Counted from the stretch's first letter, positions 44,246 to 56,432 are shown. The stretch: DNA of 64,000 bases from Oikopleura dioica (GCA_907165135.1 OU015566.1:5874157-5938156); one strand, 5' to 3'. The notes: generated by a model from the letters alone, not told the origin. Made by a program: numbers and translations.

Positions 44246-45444
44246 AATTTTGTACAAAATGATTTTTCGAACTGTTTCTTTAAAAAAAAAATTTTTCCGA
44301 AAACTCACTGAGAAATTTAAAATTTGAAAATAAAATCAACGAATCATTTGGTCAAAACTCAAAAACTACAAATTATTTTAAATGTTATTAATTAAAGAGT
44401 CTGAAAAATCTTTCACTTTACAGCTTTCCGCAGCTTAGCAAATAATCGTCGACTCTGGCTTTGAACCGACTCAGAAAAGACGAAGAACTAGAAAAAGGCC
44501 GGAAAAAGGAGCAGAACTCTGCGCAGAACCATCAATTATCGACTGCCCGATGAGCCGTCTCCTTTTACGGATTCTTTTCATATGATGTTAAGCTGACCAT
44601 GAATTGCTATTGAAATAGTAGAGCTATTTGTTAGAAGAGCCGAAACCCAATTTATAATTTTAATATTTTGCTTATAATTTGTAGCAAGTTGCTACTAGCA
44701 ACGAAAAAAAACCAAAATGAACCTTTCTGAAACTTTGCAAAATCAGCAGCATTTTCAAATAGGCAATGAATAAAGATGAAGTCAAAGTCAGCTTTCATTT
44801 TTGAATAGCGACGATTTTACGGCTCGTCTAAGTTTCAAAGAAATTCATCATTTTTAATAAAAGTAATTCGATAATAACAAATTGCAGAAGCTCTACCGCG
44901 ATTTCATTTTGAGTGACTGCACTCTCATTTCAGTAACAAAAATCAAGCCTTTTCTGTTACTGAAAAAAGTGAACTCTTCTTTCTAGCACCTCTTTCAACT
45001 TTCCGCGTCACCTAAGAAAATCGACGGCGTCGGCGCCGGGCGAGTTCTCACGCGACCATGACTGACTTTTCATCCCGCGAAAACGCTAATCCCCATAACC
45101 CCCGAATTCGCTTCGCATCGCTTCGCAATAAAGCGAATTCGCACTGCGAATTTAGACCCCTGAATAAATTGTACGGTCAACTTGTGGTAGCCAGCCGCTA
45201 ACAAAAAGAATCAGCAAATGATATATGATTCATATTATATGAACTGTACATTATGAAAAGTAAAAATTGTGAAAATAAAAACTCAACTTATTCCAAAGCA
45301 AAGAAAAGCCCTGACATTAAAAAAGAGCACAAACGGAGAGTAAACTGTCCAGCTGTCAGACAAGCAATGTCCGAAGTCCTCATAAACGAGCTTGTTTTAA
45401 CTTTTTTCGCATAACAGCTTTTTCTCTCTCAGAGATCACTCGTT
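44246..45444. other. Spacer between copies A and B
   Basis: Contains 3' flank shared with copy B (the region from 44420 matches 59285 onwards), about 500 bp of unassigned DNA with a GAATTCGC-rich palindromic patch near 45105-45150, and from about 45170 the repeated upstream segment of copy B. No gene supported. Confidence 0.5.
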
Positions 45445-46574
45445 ATGGTTATCAAAGAAGAAAATGAAGGAATTCAAAATGCGATTTTCAAAACTAAAAT
45501 CACGGTAATTTTTACCTTTATTTGTGATCATCTGACAGAGATGATACTGTTTAGTTACAAAGTTTAATGGGCATTACAGTCAGCTCAATCATCTTACTAA
45601 AAATAAATTTTGAAATTAGTGCCTCGACTGTGACTGCATCGGGACCCTGAGAAAAAAGGGCAAGACTGTTTATCTTTTTCCGGAAGAAATTCTGACAACC
45701 CGAAGCATTCGCACTCAAGAAAACGATATCAAGAAGAAGGAAAAAACATGGAAAAAAAAGGTCACTGCGAAAATGAGCTTGGCGAAACACGGGAACGCCA
45801 CCGACCCGCAGCAGTTCAGCTATTTGACTCTTGGCACCATTTTCTGGGTCACTGTTATGCTCATAGGTAACCTCTCGAGTAATTTGAATATCCACTTTTG
45901 CAAGCAAACTTTGCCTCTTTGGAAAAATTCCGCGGCGTAACTACTTTTCTGACGTCGAGCTGTCACCGAAACTACAAGAAATGCGTTAAAATTTCGACAA
46001 TGGACTTTTGCGGTCATCTAATGAAGCAATGCCGTGACACCAAGGAGTTTATCCTTCCCGAGCCGGCTTCGAAGGTCGAGTTTGTCAAAGCGGCGCCGCT
46101 TGTTTTTTCACAGGAAGAAAACGAAGTGAATCTCCGCCGCTGCCAGAAGAAACGCTTTTACGACCAGAGAGTCTGCCGCCATCTCTGCTCGAACACGCTC
46201 GTTTTGAAATCAACGAGGACCAACCCAATCACACCCTGCGAGTCAATCTGTTTTGGGCTGACTAGAAGTTTCGATTCCGCCGGAGAAGTTTGCCCATTTC
46301 AGAAGTACTGTTCCAATGGTTGCCCGTGTCCTCATTACGAATGCGAGAAGTTGGAGTCGCCTCAAAAATTTGTTCCAGTTTTTGATCTCCGAAAATCTGA
46401 AAATAGTTTAAACTTGTCAGTGCCTATCTTTAACATATCATCTACAACCCAGTTGACATCAACTGAGCCAACTTCGACGACTTGGTCGATAATGTCGTCT
46501 TCACCGCAGTCATTATCAACTTGGTCGACTCCAACAACAACAATCATAACATCTCCTATAACAACTTCGGACGG

Positions 46575-46916
46575 TTGGACATTTCCCTTGCACTCTTTTC
46601 GGGGCGAGATACTACACCGCGCTACTAGCCAACATATGGGGGCGCAACGGAGCGCACGCTGATATCAAAAGCATCTGAAAGAGCAAGGAAAACTTCTCGT
46701 AGTTTTAAATAAATTAATCAAGCACATGATTAAACTAATAATTATAATTTCTATCGATAAAAAAGTAAGAATCCTTTGTAAAGTCTTTAGAAAAGTCTTT
46801 GAATTTTTCACTCTTGAGAATTTTGATTTCAGCGCGCGCTCCGTTGCGCCCCCATCAGTGGGCTAGTAGCGCGTCATACTAGCTCGCCTCCAAAAGAGTG
46901 CAAGGGAAATGTCCAA
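46575..46916. mobile_element. Foldback/TIR element in the stalk exon of copy B
   Basis: Inverted ends TTGGACATTTCCCTTGCACT and complement, with arms of about 95 bp (both contain GCGCTCCGTTGCGCCCCCAT-type sequence and TACTAG/CTAGTA words). It is absent at the homologous sites in copies A and C, which define the empty site. A few extra bases remain at each border. No target duplication could be fixed. Confidence 0.8.
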
Positions 46917-47670
46917 TCTCAACTCCGTCAACGGTGTCTTGGATCAACTCAACTTCCCAATCAAATGGAAGCGCAGAGCTGACAGAAAGTGAATTTGAAG
47001 AACCAAAATTTACGATTTTATTGGCCGATTTCTATGAAAGAAATCAATCAAAAACGACAAATGCCTCAGATTTTTTGTATTCTTATGAACGGTTTTGATA
47101 AATCTAAAAGAATGTCATCAAAGCGTTATTGTGTTAACATTCAAAAGTCTCCCTGTAGAAATCCTTCGAACCAAATAAAGTCGACCGGTACTACTTTTCT
47201 CAACGGTGAGCATTACTTGGTCGATGCCTTTGGAAACTTGATGAGAATAAAAGAAAATGGCGATGCCCCGATTTTAGTTCCGAATCGACGCAAAGATTTG
47301 TACGCATTTCATTTACAGTGAAACCCCAACTTAAGGCCACTTTTTGGATGACAGCTAATTTGAAAAGTGGCCTTAAGTTGGGTGATTCTACATCTAAGTT
47401 GGATGACGCTAAAATTTTTCTATTTCTGGAGCAGGGATCTGAATCTGGCCTCGAAATGCTGTACACAGGAACAGGGATTTTATATTTTGGCCCATCTGCG
47501 AAACAGGAAACAGAACAGGATTAAAAACTCAGGAACAGGTCCTGTTTTACGGGTTTCACAGGCTTTGCAGGCCTGTAAACTCTTATTTCACGGTTTCAAT
47601 TTTTCCTTGATGAATCAAAATTTAGAATTTTTTTCTCGTTTTTATCACATGACATGATTCATGTCTACAG

Positions 47671-47787
47671 CAGGGATGAAAATCTGAGCGGCACGGCACG
47701 GCACGGCACAGCGGCATGGCACGTGTATTTTGGTTGTGCCGTGCCGTGCCGGTGCCACTGGAAAATTTTCTCATATTTCCATCCCTG
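47671..47787. mobile_element. 117-bp hAT-type MITE with GGCAC palindrome
   Basis: Ends CAGGGATGAAAAT and complement-like ATTTCCATCCCTG, flanked by identical 8-bp GTCTACAG (47663-47670 and 47788-47795). The core is a palindrome of short GGCAC/GTGCC tandem repeats. Confidence 0.88.
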
Positions 47788-48259
47788 GTCTACAGACAGT
47801 TTCAACTATAAAAGTTTCTTTATAACATATTTGAAAGAAATTCCAAGAGAATTTTTATGAAAAAATTCTTATCTTCCCCATCTCTCGCCTGTTTTCCTGC
47901 GATTTACTTACTGTGGATAAAAATGGAAAAAAGTGGCCTTAAGGTGGTAGAAACAGCTTTTTTGAAAAAAGCCGATTTTTGAACAGCGCTCAAGCTCAGC
48001 CAACGTTAGATTTTTAGATTCTCTCTTCGATTTTAGTTAGATTTATATTAGATCTAAGACCATCTGTTTTTAAAATTAATTTTTGTTTACCCAGTTTATC
48101 GGTAGAGAGCGAAACATCTACCAATCTCGTCGAAAATCCCGATTTTCGCCCATTTTCGAGCACGATTATCTCGAGACATGTGATTAACCAAGAATTTCTT
48201 ATTTCATTTTAAGATACTTCAACCCTTTTTCTAGGAGCATCTATGATCAAAATTTCGTA

Positions 48260-48420
48260 CAGTGGGTTGCGCAGTTGGTTGCCCCTTTGCGATTGCCGCT
48301 TTGGTTGCCCCTTTGCCCGCGCTTTTTCTATTGTTCCTTTCTAGACTTGCTCAAAGTGATTGCAGGATTGGTTGGCCCTTCACCCGCACTTAAGGGGGCA
48401 ACTACCTGCGCAACCCACTG
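48260..48420. mobile_element. 161-bp TA-type MITE
   Basis: TA on both sides, with ends CAGTGGGTTGCGCAG and CTGCGCAACCCACTG. Subterminal GGTTGCCCC words are inverted as GGGGGCAAC. Confidence 0.85.
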
Positions 48421-49106
48421 TAATCATAAAAAATGATAGTGTTGGGAGTTCGATTGCAACTTCTGTATAAGATTTTCAAAATTTTGAATTTGAAACAGAA
48501 TTTTCTCGTGCTACCCTTAAGTTTTCGTCCTACCTAAGTTATTCACGATGATAATGTGATCGAAAAAATCTATCTTATCGGCGTAACCCTTTATTTCACG
48601 ATTTAAAGCCTCGATAAATTTCGAAAATTTAAAATTTGTCCCAAAACTCCAACTTTTAAGGCAATTTAAAGGACATTCCAACATAGTAAGGGGGTAACTT
48701 TTGATAGCGTTTTTATTCTTTGTGTCCTAGGCTTTCAGAATCTTAGAAAAAAATCATAAGTATTCCATCTTTGGCAAAAGCTGTTTCTACCCCCTTAAGT
48801 TGGATTTTTTTCGGATGACAGATTTCGGGGGTTTTTCAGAAAAGTGGCCTTAAGTTGCTGGGCCTTAAGTTGGGGTTTCACTGTATATATTCTTTAAAGA
48901 TCAAAGATTGGATCGTGGCAAGAGCCAAGGCTTTTGTTTGGCTTAAAATTGTGTCCCCAAGGCTCGTATAATTTTTCGTTTTAAAGAGGCCGCTTCGTTT
49001 TCCACTTTGGATCGTCGATTGGAACTCACCACATTGAGATTCGCCTTAAAGACAGAGATCGAACGATCTTCCCCGTCGTTGTTATCTGAAAACGGTCGAA
49101 AATCAG

Positions 49107-51713
49107 GCTGCCGGGACAAAACCCTGACACCCCCTCCGAGCCGAGCAATCAACCTCACTTTTTTACTAGACCTCCTATTGCGGCGCTCAAGAGCCAACTT
49201 CGCTCAACAACTCTCAAATGCCCTGCTCATACTTTTCCTATGCAAAAGTCCTGCTAGAACAACTGATTACGCGGAATTTTCATTTCATAATTTTATTTCA
49301 TGATCATTTCAGTTTTTATTCTACAGGAAAACTTAAAACAGGCGGAAAGAAAATATTTGTCAGAGGAGTTCCAAGTTATTTTGTGAGTCGAATGATATTT
49401 TCCTGGATGAAATCTTTCGGAGAATTATGAATGTAAATGATAATAAATTGAACCCAATCGTATTTATCTCGGACTTCTTTCGCTCGAAAGTTAAAATCCT
49501 CGTTTTCAACGCTTAGTGAATTCTCAAATTTGAAATCATAGATTTTGTCACTCGCGTTTGCAATTGAGTTCGAATTATTATCAAATAATTGTTTTAATTT
49601 ACTATTTATCGATTCCGAATAATTGTTCGTTAAATTAAATTCTTGGCTACATAGATTTCCGTAAAGATTCCATTCATTGCGAGAAGAACTATTTACATAA
49701 GTAGCAATAAAATATTTAACGAATTGACGAAAGCCAGGCTGTAATGATTCAGAAAAGGTCAAAATGTAGTCGTCCAGAGCAGCAAAGAAATGGTCGAGAT
49801 AAGAAGGATCAAGGAATGGCAGTCCTTTCATCAAATTAAAAAACTCGCGAACTTCCGGATTTTTTGAAGGGAGAAATTACGTAAATTCTTTTAGTTTTTT
49901 TTTCAATGATTCCAGAAGATGGTAATATCATTTAGAAACAGTCCTATCGAACTGTTTTTCAAAAGAATGTTTAACTCCCGGTTCAAAATCAGTAAGAAGA
50001 AAAGAAATTTGTAATGGGCGGTTAAATCTCAGTTGATAGCTGTCTTTTAACAAGCAAAATAATTTATCATATAGTTCAATCTTGCGAGATTACATAAAAG
50101 CGAAGATAATTGGATAAGCTCGACTTTTTTTAGGATCAGATTGACACTGAAGGCGCACTGACATAATATATAGTTGTTGAAAATCAAGATTTCGCACAGG
50201 AGTCCATGTCCCGTCTCCAAATACTGGTGAGAATTCTGGCATATGATTATCTTTTCTAGAAGAGTGATTCATAAGATCAAGCTCATGCTCTAAATAAAAA
50301 ACTGTCATATCCTCATTTTCTACTTGTAGAAAATCAACTTGTACATCTTTTTTAAGCTCTCGATCGAATATGAACATTTTTTTATTTAGCTCAGGAACTT
50401 GATCTTTTGCCACACTTTCTGTTGATCGCTGTATCGTTTTTTTTACAAGTTCCAGAATCTTCTTTTTATCATAGCCAATCTCATCATTGACTCGTCCTGT
50501 TGAAATAATTTTATTTATACCAGAAGTATTGAATACTTTTCGAGTCTGGTTTTGGTGTGAATTCCTTGCGATATCTTTATTGACACTTCGAAAAGACTGA
50601 TTAATAATAGCAAGGGGAAGTTTCTCGCAAGAATGATTATTTTCAGCAGAAATAAGTTCATAATTTGATAGGTTATATCTATCAGAATACTCGAAATTGA
50701 ATTGGTATCTTTTTCGCATTTGAATTTTGACTTCGGTTTCATTCTTACGTTTTTTTGTTTCTTCGAGTTCGGTGATGATCATTTCTTCCTTCATGCATTT
50801 TACTTTGGCTTTGGCTTTACATTTCTTTTCTAAGCACTCAAGTAAAATCATGGATGCTGAACTGGCGCTCTGAATGACGAGTTTTCTTCTGGTATTCTTT
50901 TCTCCATGCTGTATCCACCAAGCAACTCCGTTTCTTCGGTTCGACTCTGTAATTCCAATCAACTCTCCGCGTTCTTCAGAGCCTCTTATTTCATCAGTAT
51001 CAAAAGTTTCAAGTTTTTTTTTCAAATCCATTTTTCGGATTTTTAAGAATGAGAGAAGAAAAAAAAATGGTCCCGGCTTATATGCGAAATTTTCGCGAAT
51101 CAGCCATTCTATTTTTAGAAATGAGTATCCCAGCATCAAACCAGAAAGGCGGCAAAAAAGGTGACAACTCTTCATCGAAGAGTCATCGAAAACGGCCGGC
51201 TTTGGTGGGAGAAAATTCATTCATTGGACAGGTTACACTTCTATTTTCGCGCCTCTCCTATTCGCAGCCTTATCGCAGCTACATTCGAAATTTCCAAAAT
51301 CCTCATTGTCTTCTCCATGAAATCAGCAGAAAATAACTAAATCTAATTGCCCCTAGCCACGGGGCTTCGCCCCTTAGGCCCTAAGATGCCGGGGTCTAGT
51401 CTAGGGTTACTTAGGGTTACCTTCGGTAACCTTAACTAACCCTAGCCTATCCCCCTCGGGTGAAACTGTTCTGTCATTTTGCGCGGTGCTCCCTAACCCT
51501 AACCTTAAAATTAAGCCAATCATTTATTTATACTCATCATAAATTTAATTTGTTTATTCATCAGCAGAGTCCTTCAGAAGGAAGAGAGAAGCGAGTTTGA
51601 ATTGAGCGGCTCTTACAGCGAGACTATTGCTCGCGAGCGCTACTCTGCGAGGGCTGGTAGCGAGGTGCAGTATCTCGGCTGGCGGAGGGTGTCACGGTTT
51701 TGTCCCGTTTCCC
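49107..51713. mobile_element. Mutator-like (MULE) transposon with 9-bp target duplication
   Basis: Flanked by identical GAAAATCAG at 49098-49106 and 51714-51722. The empty site is seen in copies A and C. Inverted ends share GGGACAAAACC(C/G)TGACACC and CAGCCGAG-like ends over about 35 bp. It encodes a MULE transposase on the minus strand. A 150-bp stretch at 51350-51500 is shared with the foldback at 54740-55275. Confidence 0.9.
49376..51031 (-). pseudogene. MULE transposase with in-frame stops
   Basis: Starting at ATG 51031 (MDLKKKLETF), a single frame runs to 49376 but is interrupted by three stop codons (50092-50090, then two more between 49835 and 50089). The N-terminal 110 residues contain a W...C..K/C-rich patch resembling a FLYWCH-type zinc finger. 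MULE catalytic signatures: FGDGTWTPV with QLYIMS and PIIFAFM (first Asp), LLTDFEPGVKHSF (second Asp in the TDFE context), and WNLYGNLCSQEFNLTNNYSES near the third acidic residue. The element is therefore probably inactive. A spliced product removing the stops is less likely, as the TDFE block lies between them. Confidence 0.85.
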
Positions 51714-53182
51714 GAAAATCAGATGAACCCTAAAAAGATTATTTGAAAGATCAAGAATGCCTCCACTCTATTGTGGTCCTGCTCTACTCTTTAGACTAAC
51801 TGTTGCCTCTTGATAACACGGAGAAGGGCAGTTTAGGTGTTGTCTTCCAGTTAGGTTAAAACTGACTTCACACTTGTTTGTGTATGAGTTGCACAGACTG
51901 AACGCAGTGGACGATTGAATCGAGAAGGTCCGATTGAAGTCGACAAGCGTATTCGAAGTCGGCAGTATCGATAGCTGTGGGAGATCAGCAATTCCAACGG
52001 ATTTCTTCGCGTTTGAAACCAAGCGGACTTGTGGAAATTACTGGTCGGGTTCTTGAGCAATCGTGCGCTGGCGAAAATCAGCGGCGGCAGAAGAAGAGGC
52101 TTTACTAACAGTGGAGTGCGCTGAAGTTGATTCCAGTAGAATAGCCTCGAGCGGCGCAACTCCGCGTCTTTTTCAATCTCCAGCTTTTTTGAGCGACGTT
52201 GACGCAAGAGTTCAACAACGGCAGTCACGAGTCAAAGTTGACCCAGCGAGGCGGGCTAGAAGAGGACAAGTCGGGCAGTACGTCTCGGGAAGTTTGAGTC
52301 GACGAGTGCGAGGCAGTGGCAGATAGGGCGCTTCCGTTGGCGTCGTTGTTGAAGTCGAAGGTGTTGCAAACAGCGCGGTCACTATTGGCCTGGTTGTTGG
52401 CGTGATGAAAAGAGCGGTCAAGTGTACATGAGACTTGATTTACCTCAAAGAAGCGCTCAAGTTTTTGACAGTGAACTGTGAGCGGCGCGTTTTACGCGTC
52501 TTTGGGTCGTGACTTCACTACCAGAAGTCCATCAACAACAATCGGGTTGGTCCAAGCAGAAATAGCGGTGTTGGCGGGAGATGTTATGATTGCGCGCGGC
52601 TGTTGGCGGAATCAGCAACGGCAACGGTTGTTTTTTGCATTAGCGCGCGAAAATTGGGCCAAGTTGACTGTGGTGCGGCGGTCGACATGTCAGCAAACAG
52701 TCGAAACAAGTTCGTCTAGATCCAGAGTTTAGCGGCAGAATTCCGGTAGTGCTAAACTTGACGGCAGAATCGATGAAGTCGAAATGAGTACCTGCGTTGA
52801 CCCCGAGTAATAACTGATCAAGTTTATTTACCCCTTCAGGGGCTTTGTGACGAGCAAATTCAGGCATATCCGAAGTAAGAATGGCCGGAAAAAATAAAAA
52901 TTTTCGATTTTGACAGAAATTTCAACTAGGGGGTAAACCACTATGTTGACCGTCAAAGTCATTGTCTGAACCCTAAAAATCACCTGAAAAAAAGCATTTT
53001 TATGTATTTCCTGCGGACAACCAAAGCTCACGTGAAAATTGACAAAATCACGTGATTAAAATATCTTTGAAAAGTTTTTTTTTTCTAGATTGGCGCGAGA
53101 AGAAAAAAATTGAAAATAATTAATTCTTAATACCGAAGAAAAATAGTTCTCTAGTTGACCTTGTCGTTATTTCATTTTATTG

Positions 53183-53223
53183 GCAGCGACTTGTTTCGGA
53201 GTAGAACTCCTTCTTCAGGCTAC
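53183..53223 (-). ncRNA. Hammerhead-ribozyme-like motif, left flank, copy B
   Basis: On the minus strand: GTAGC, CTGAAGA, hairpin GGAGT-TCT-ACTCC, GAAAC, loop AA, GTC, GCTGC. All core elements are present as in the right-flank copies. The stem III loop differs (AA for TA). Confidence 0.55.
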
Positions 53224-53409
53224 AAATCAATAAACAGTTAACCCAGAAAAACGATGTTACCTTGAGAAGCGAAAAAGCGCGTCTGAGTAAAGAGCGAGAT
53301 TACAATCGAGATAGTAGCGCGTAACAGAAAATGACAGAAGGGGCGCCAAGATGCACAGGAGGATGATGATGATATACAAACACATTACTTTTAAGCCACT
53401 TTTACTGGA

Positions 53410-53943
53410 ATGAGATGCGACTCGATAGGGAAAAAGATCCAGAAAATCATAAGTAGAGTTACTCCATCTTTTCGTGTCATTATGGCATGGAAAACAGTCA
53501 GACAAGAATCTGTTATTTATCCAAAATTGAAAAAAGAAATCCCACTTCGAAAGATGTCTTGTTGTATCTATGAATGCAAATGTTTCTGTGGAAAAAGATA
53601 TCAAGGAGAAACTATGAGACCACTAGAAAAACGATTCCAAGAGCATTTCGATAGTCCCTCAGTCAATTTGCCTGGTAGATCGCATGCGATGGGGTGTGAG
53701 AAATTTATGACGCAGTTTAACATTTTCAAAAGTGATCCAAGCACTTTATCAAAGTTCAAACGTAAAAACACTTCGTTAGCTACTCTACTCTGTGAATTCG
53801 CCTTTGAATCTAAACTCATTTCTTTAGTCGAAACTAATTTGGATAACTATCACGAACGTAAAACTGGTGAAGCATTCTCAATTCTGCTTACTTATCCAAT
53901 TCTAAACCGTCAAGTTCAAAGTAAAAGTGTGAACTTTCTGTAA
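53410..53943 (+). CDS. Penelope-type GIY-YIG endonuclease ORF, intact copy
   Basis: 177 aa, single frame. The Cys-rich lead-in CCIYECKCFCG is typical of the zinc-ligand linker of Penelope-like element endonucleases. The GIY-YIG core is CIYECK ... RYQGETMRPLEKRFQEH (the YIG tyrosine replaced in the form RYQGET), followed by SHAMG and an FAFESKLISLVETNLDN helix with the metal-binding-type glutamate. The reverse transcriptase domain normally preceding it is absent, so this is a truncated element part or a stand-alone endonuclease. It is the only uninterrupted copy of three. Expression is unknown. Confidence 0.75.
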   Translation: MRCDSIGKKIQKIISRVTPSFRVIMAWKTVRQESVIYPKLKKEIPLRKMSCCIYECKCFCGKRYQGETMRPLEKRFQEHFDSPSVNLPGRSHAMGCEKFMTQFNIFKSDPSTLSKFKRKNTSLATLLCEFAFESKLISLVETNLDNYHERKTGEAFSILLTYPILNRQVQSKSVNFL

Positions 53944-54043
53944 AAAAGCTTTCGATTGTAATCTCGCTCTTTACTCAGACGCGCCCTTTCGCTTCTCAAG
54001 GTAACATCGTTTTTCTGGGTTAACTGTTTATTGATCTGTAGCC

Positions 54044-54498
54044 CAGGGCTGGCAAATTAGGGTCCTAACAGCCGCACTACAGAAAAATTGTTAGGGTTCT
54101 AACTCAAAATTTGTGCGAATTAGTGCGGCATCCCCGTCCTACCCGTCCTATTTTTTTTCCTTGATATTTTTTCGTCTATTAGGACTGAATCGCCGCCCTA
54201 ACCGTACTAATTTGGAGGCTCTTTTTCATCATCCAATCGGCGCGCGCTTCCCACCAGGCGCGGAGGACAAATTGGTGGAAGATTGAAAAAAGAATGGAGC
54301 TGAATGGATGAGAAAAACGAATGACCCGCCATGATTGGCGGACCAATAAGCGCGCGCCTCTTTTAGGACGATTTTAGTGCGGCTTTTTCTAACTCGTACT
54401 ACTCGCACTAAAAAGTTATAAAATGAGAGTTAGGGTCCTAACAATAGGGTTCTAACTCCAATTAGTGCGGCTGGCGGGACCCTAATTTACCAGCCCTG
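54044..54498. mobile_element. hAT-type MITE, 455 bp, related to the 15932-19918 element
   Basis: Ends CAGGGCTGGCAAATTAG and CTAATTTACCAGCCCTG. The 8-bp duplication CTGTAGCC occurs at 54036-54043 and 54499-54506. Copies A and C give the empty site. The body repeats GGTCCTAAC / GTGCGG words. The duplicated target restores the stem I strand of the adjacent hammerhead-like motif. Confidence 0.9.
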
Positions 54499-54500
54499 CT

Positions 54501-54541
54501 GTAGCCTGAAGAAGGAGTTCTACTCCGAAACTAGTCGCTGC
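54501..54541 (+). ncRNA. Hammerhead-ribozyme-like motif, right flank, copy B
   Basis: Identical core and stems to 39960-40000. It begins immediately inside the hAT MITE target duplication. Confidence 0.6.
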
Positions 54542-54739
54542 CAATAAAATGAGATACCGAAAAAAAATTTTTCAGGCCAATCAGAAAAGTCGGATTTTCG
54601 AAATTTTTTAATTTTGCGCCAATTCTCGTAATCTGAGCTTACGATTGATACCTAAATCACTTGGTTTCAGTAAGTATCACGTGAGTAATCACTGTATGAA
54701 GACGTAAAATTCATATTTTTTCCGGCCAATCAGCGCGGT

Positions 54740-55275
54740 GATACGGCCTTATTCTTCAGCTTGGAGGCCGAAGGATTGATGCGTGAAAGAACACTGATTC
54801 TTCGGCAAAAACCGAAGAATAAGTGATAGAAGATGCACTGATTCTTCGGCTAAGGTGAATTTATTCACAGATTCCTGTGCCCCTTACCACGGGGCTTCGC
54901 CCCTTAGGTCCTAAAATGCCGGGGTCTAGTCTAGGGTTACTTAGGGTTATCTTCAGTAACCCTTACTACCCCTAGCCTATTCCCCTCGGGTGAGTTTGTT
55001 CTGTCACTTTGCTCAGTGCCCCCTAACACTAGCCTCAAATTTTAGAAAATACTTTTTGTTTATCTAGAAAATGTTCTTTTTCTTAAGTTATGACTCATGC
55101 TTTATAATCAAAGATCTATCAAAAGAATTTCGATAATAGATTCTAGAAAATTTGCCGAAGAATCACTGTCAATTTTATCATTAATCCTTCGGTTCAAGCC
55201 AATTCTCAATTAGCCGAAGAATCAGTGTTATTGAAAGCATCAATTCTTCGGTCTTGCCGAAGAATCACCCCATAC
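54740..55275. repeat. Foldback element with CCGAAGAATCA repeats (copy B)
   Basis: Multiple direct and inverted copies of TGATTCTTCGGC / GCCGAAGAATCA lie on both sides (54795, 54840; 55150, 55215, 55258). The centre (54885-55035) matches 51350-51500 in the MULE, including CGGGGCTTCGCCCCTTAGG and GGGTTACTTAGGGTTA. Not present in copy A. Confidence 0.7.
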
Positions 55276-56069
55276 CACGATCACCGCTCGTTGCGGAGCA
55301 AGTATCAGCAAAAATCAAGAAGTTCAAGGGTCTCCAGAAGTCTCCCAGCTCGCTTTGAGACCAAGTGAAACCAGGCGATCGAAAGCGTGTTACTTATCGT
55401 AAATTAGGTCCAGTGTCTGGCGAAAGCGATGAGCACATCTGTTGTCACCAGTTGATATGTCCGAAGTGCCTTCTTAGTTCACGAGGTCTTGCTCTACTCT
55501 CTAGTCTAACTGCAGCCTCTAGATAACACGGAAAAGGGAGTTTAGGTCTTGAATTTCAGTTAGGTGAACACTGACTATACACTTGATTGTGTATGAGTTG
55601 CACAGACTGAACGCAGTGGAAAAGCGGCGGGCGCCTCCAGATCTCTTTCAGATCTAACGGCTTCTTGCTGACCTAACATTAGTATAAACTTTTGACCAAT
55701 AAAAGTTCCCCGAACGACCGTCCAGACAAATGTTACTACTACGCGCCGGACTATAACCTTAACAGATTCGAGGAAGCCCAAGGTGAGAATCAGCCCACGA
55801 ATTTTCCTTGTTTCTTGAAATTTTAGGCTACATCGCGAGCAACCACGTCAACTCTCGAACATCTTCAATCAGCTTCGGCGGCACATTTATTTTGATGAGC
55901 TTGAGACTCGGCACAAACTGGATCACCATTTCGAAAACAGTCACCCTGAATTCAATCCGAGCAACAGAGGAGTTGGAAAAGGGCTGGAGAAAAGACGAGA
56001 TCACGGTTCCAGCTATGTTTCGCGACTTTGATCCAGTGCACGTGATTCCTCTGGAACGGATTCAAAAGA

Positions 56070-56432
56070 TAAAAGGGGGGGTCACAATTATAACGGGCAA
56101 ATTGTTCCCGAAGCACACAATTATAACGGTTCAATATTCTTCCCTGGGCTCACTAAGTTAACGGGTTTCAGATTCTCGAAATGAGTCGAGCGCCCGTGGC
56201 AAACTTGCTCTTCGTTTTTTTCTAGAAGTGTTATTTGTATTTTCTAGAAATGCCAAAAGCGAAATTCAATTGGTTCGCCGATTTCAAGTTCAAATAAGTT
56301 CGCTCAATTCATTTTGAGAATCTGAAACCCGTTAATTTAGTGAGCCCAGGGAAGAATATTGAACCCGTTATAATTTTGTGCTTCGGGAAAAATTTGCCCG
56401 TTATAATTGCGACCCCCCTCCCCTTTTATTTT
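56070..56432. mobile_element. Foldback element with about 130-bp arms (copy B)
   Basis: Arms contain TCACAATTATAACGGGCAAA / TTTGCCCGTTATAATTGCGA and CTGGGCTCACTAAGTTAACG / its inverse, with the ends G- and C-rich (AAAAGGGGGGG, CCCCTCCCCTTTT). It splits the kelch-like coding region relative to copy A. TA may be the target. Confidence 0.75.

Larger units (their letters stand above)
47316..48883. mobile_element. 1.57-kb pogo/Tc1-like non-autonomous element with two nested MITEs
   Basis: TA-flanked, with inverted ends CAGTGAAACCCCAACTTAAG and complement. The body repeats GTGGCCTTAAGTTG words and has no transposase. It carries a hAT-type MITE (47671-47787) and a TA-type MITE (48260-48420). Absent from copies A and C. 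Confidence 0.85.
53160..54556. mobile_element. Penelope-like element fragment B (with hAT MITE inserted)
   Basis: Same organisation as copy A, with a longer left arm: GATGTTACCTTGAGAAGCG through AAATGACAGAAGGGGCGCC, the inverse of the right-side sequence seen in copies A and C. The right flank is split by the hAT MITE 54044-54498. The endonuclease frame is intact. Confidence 0.72.
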
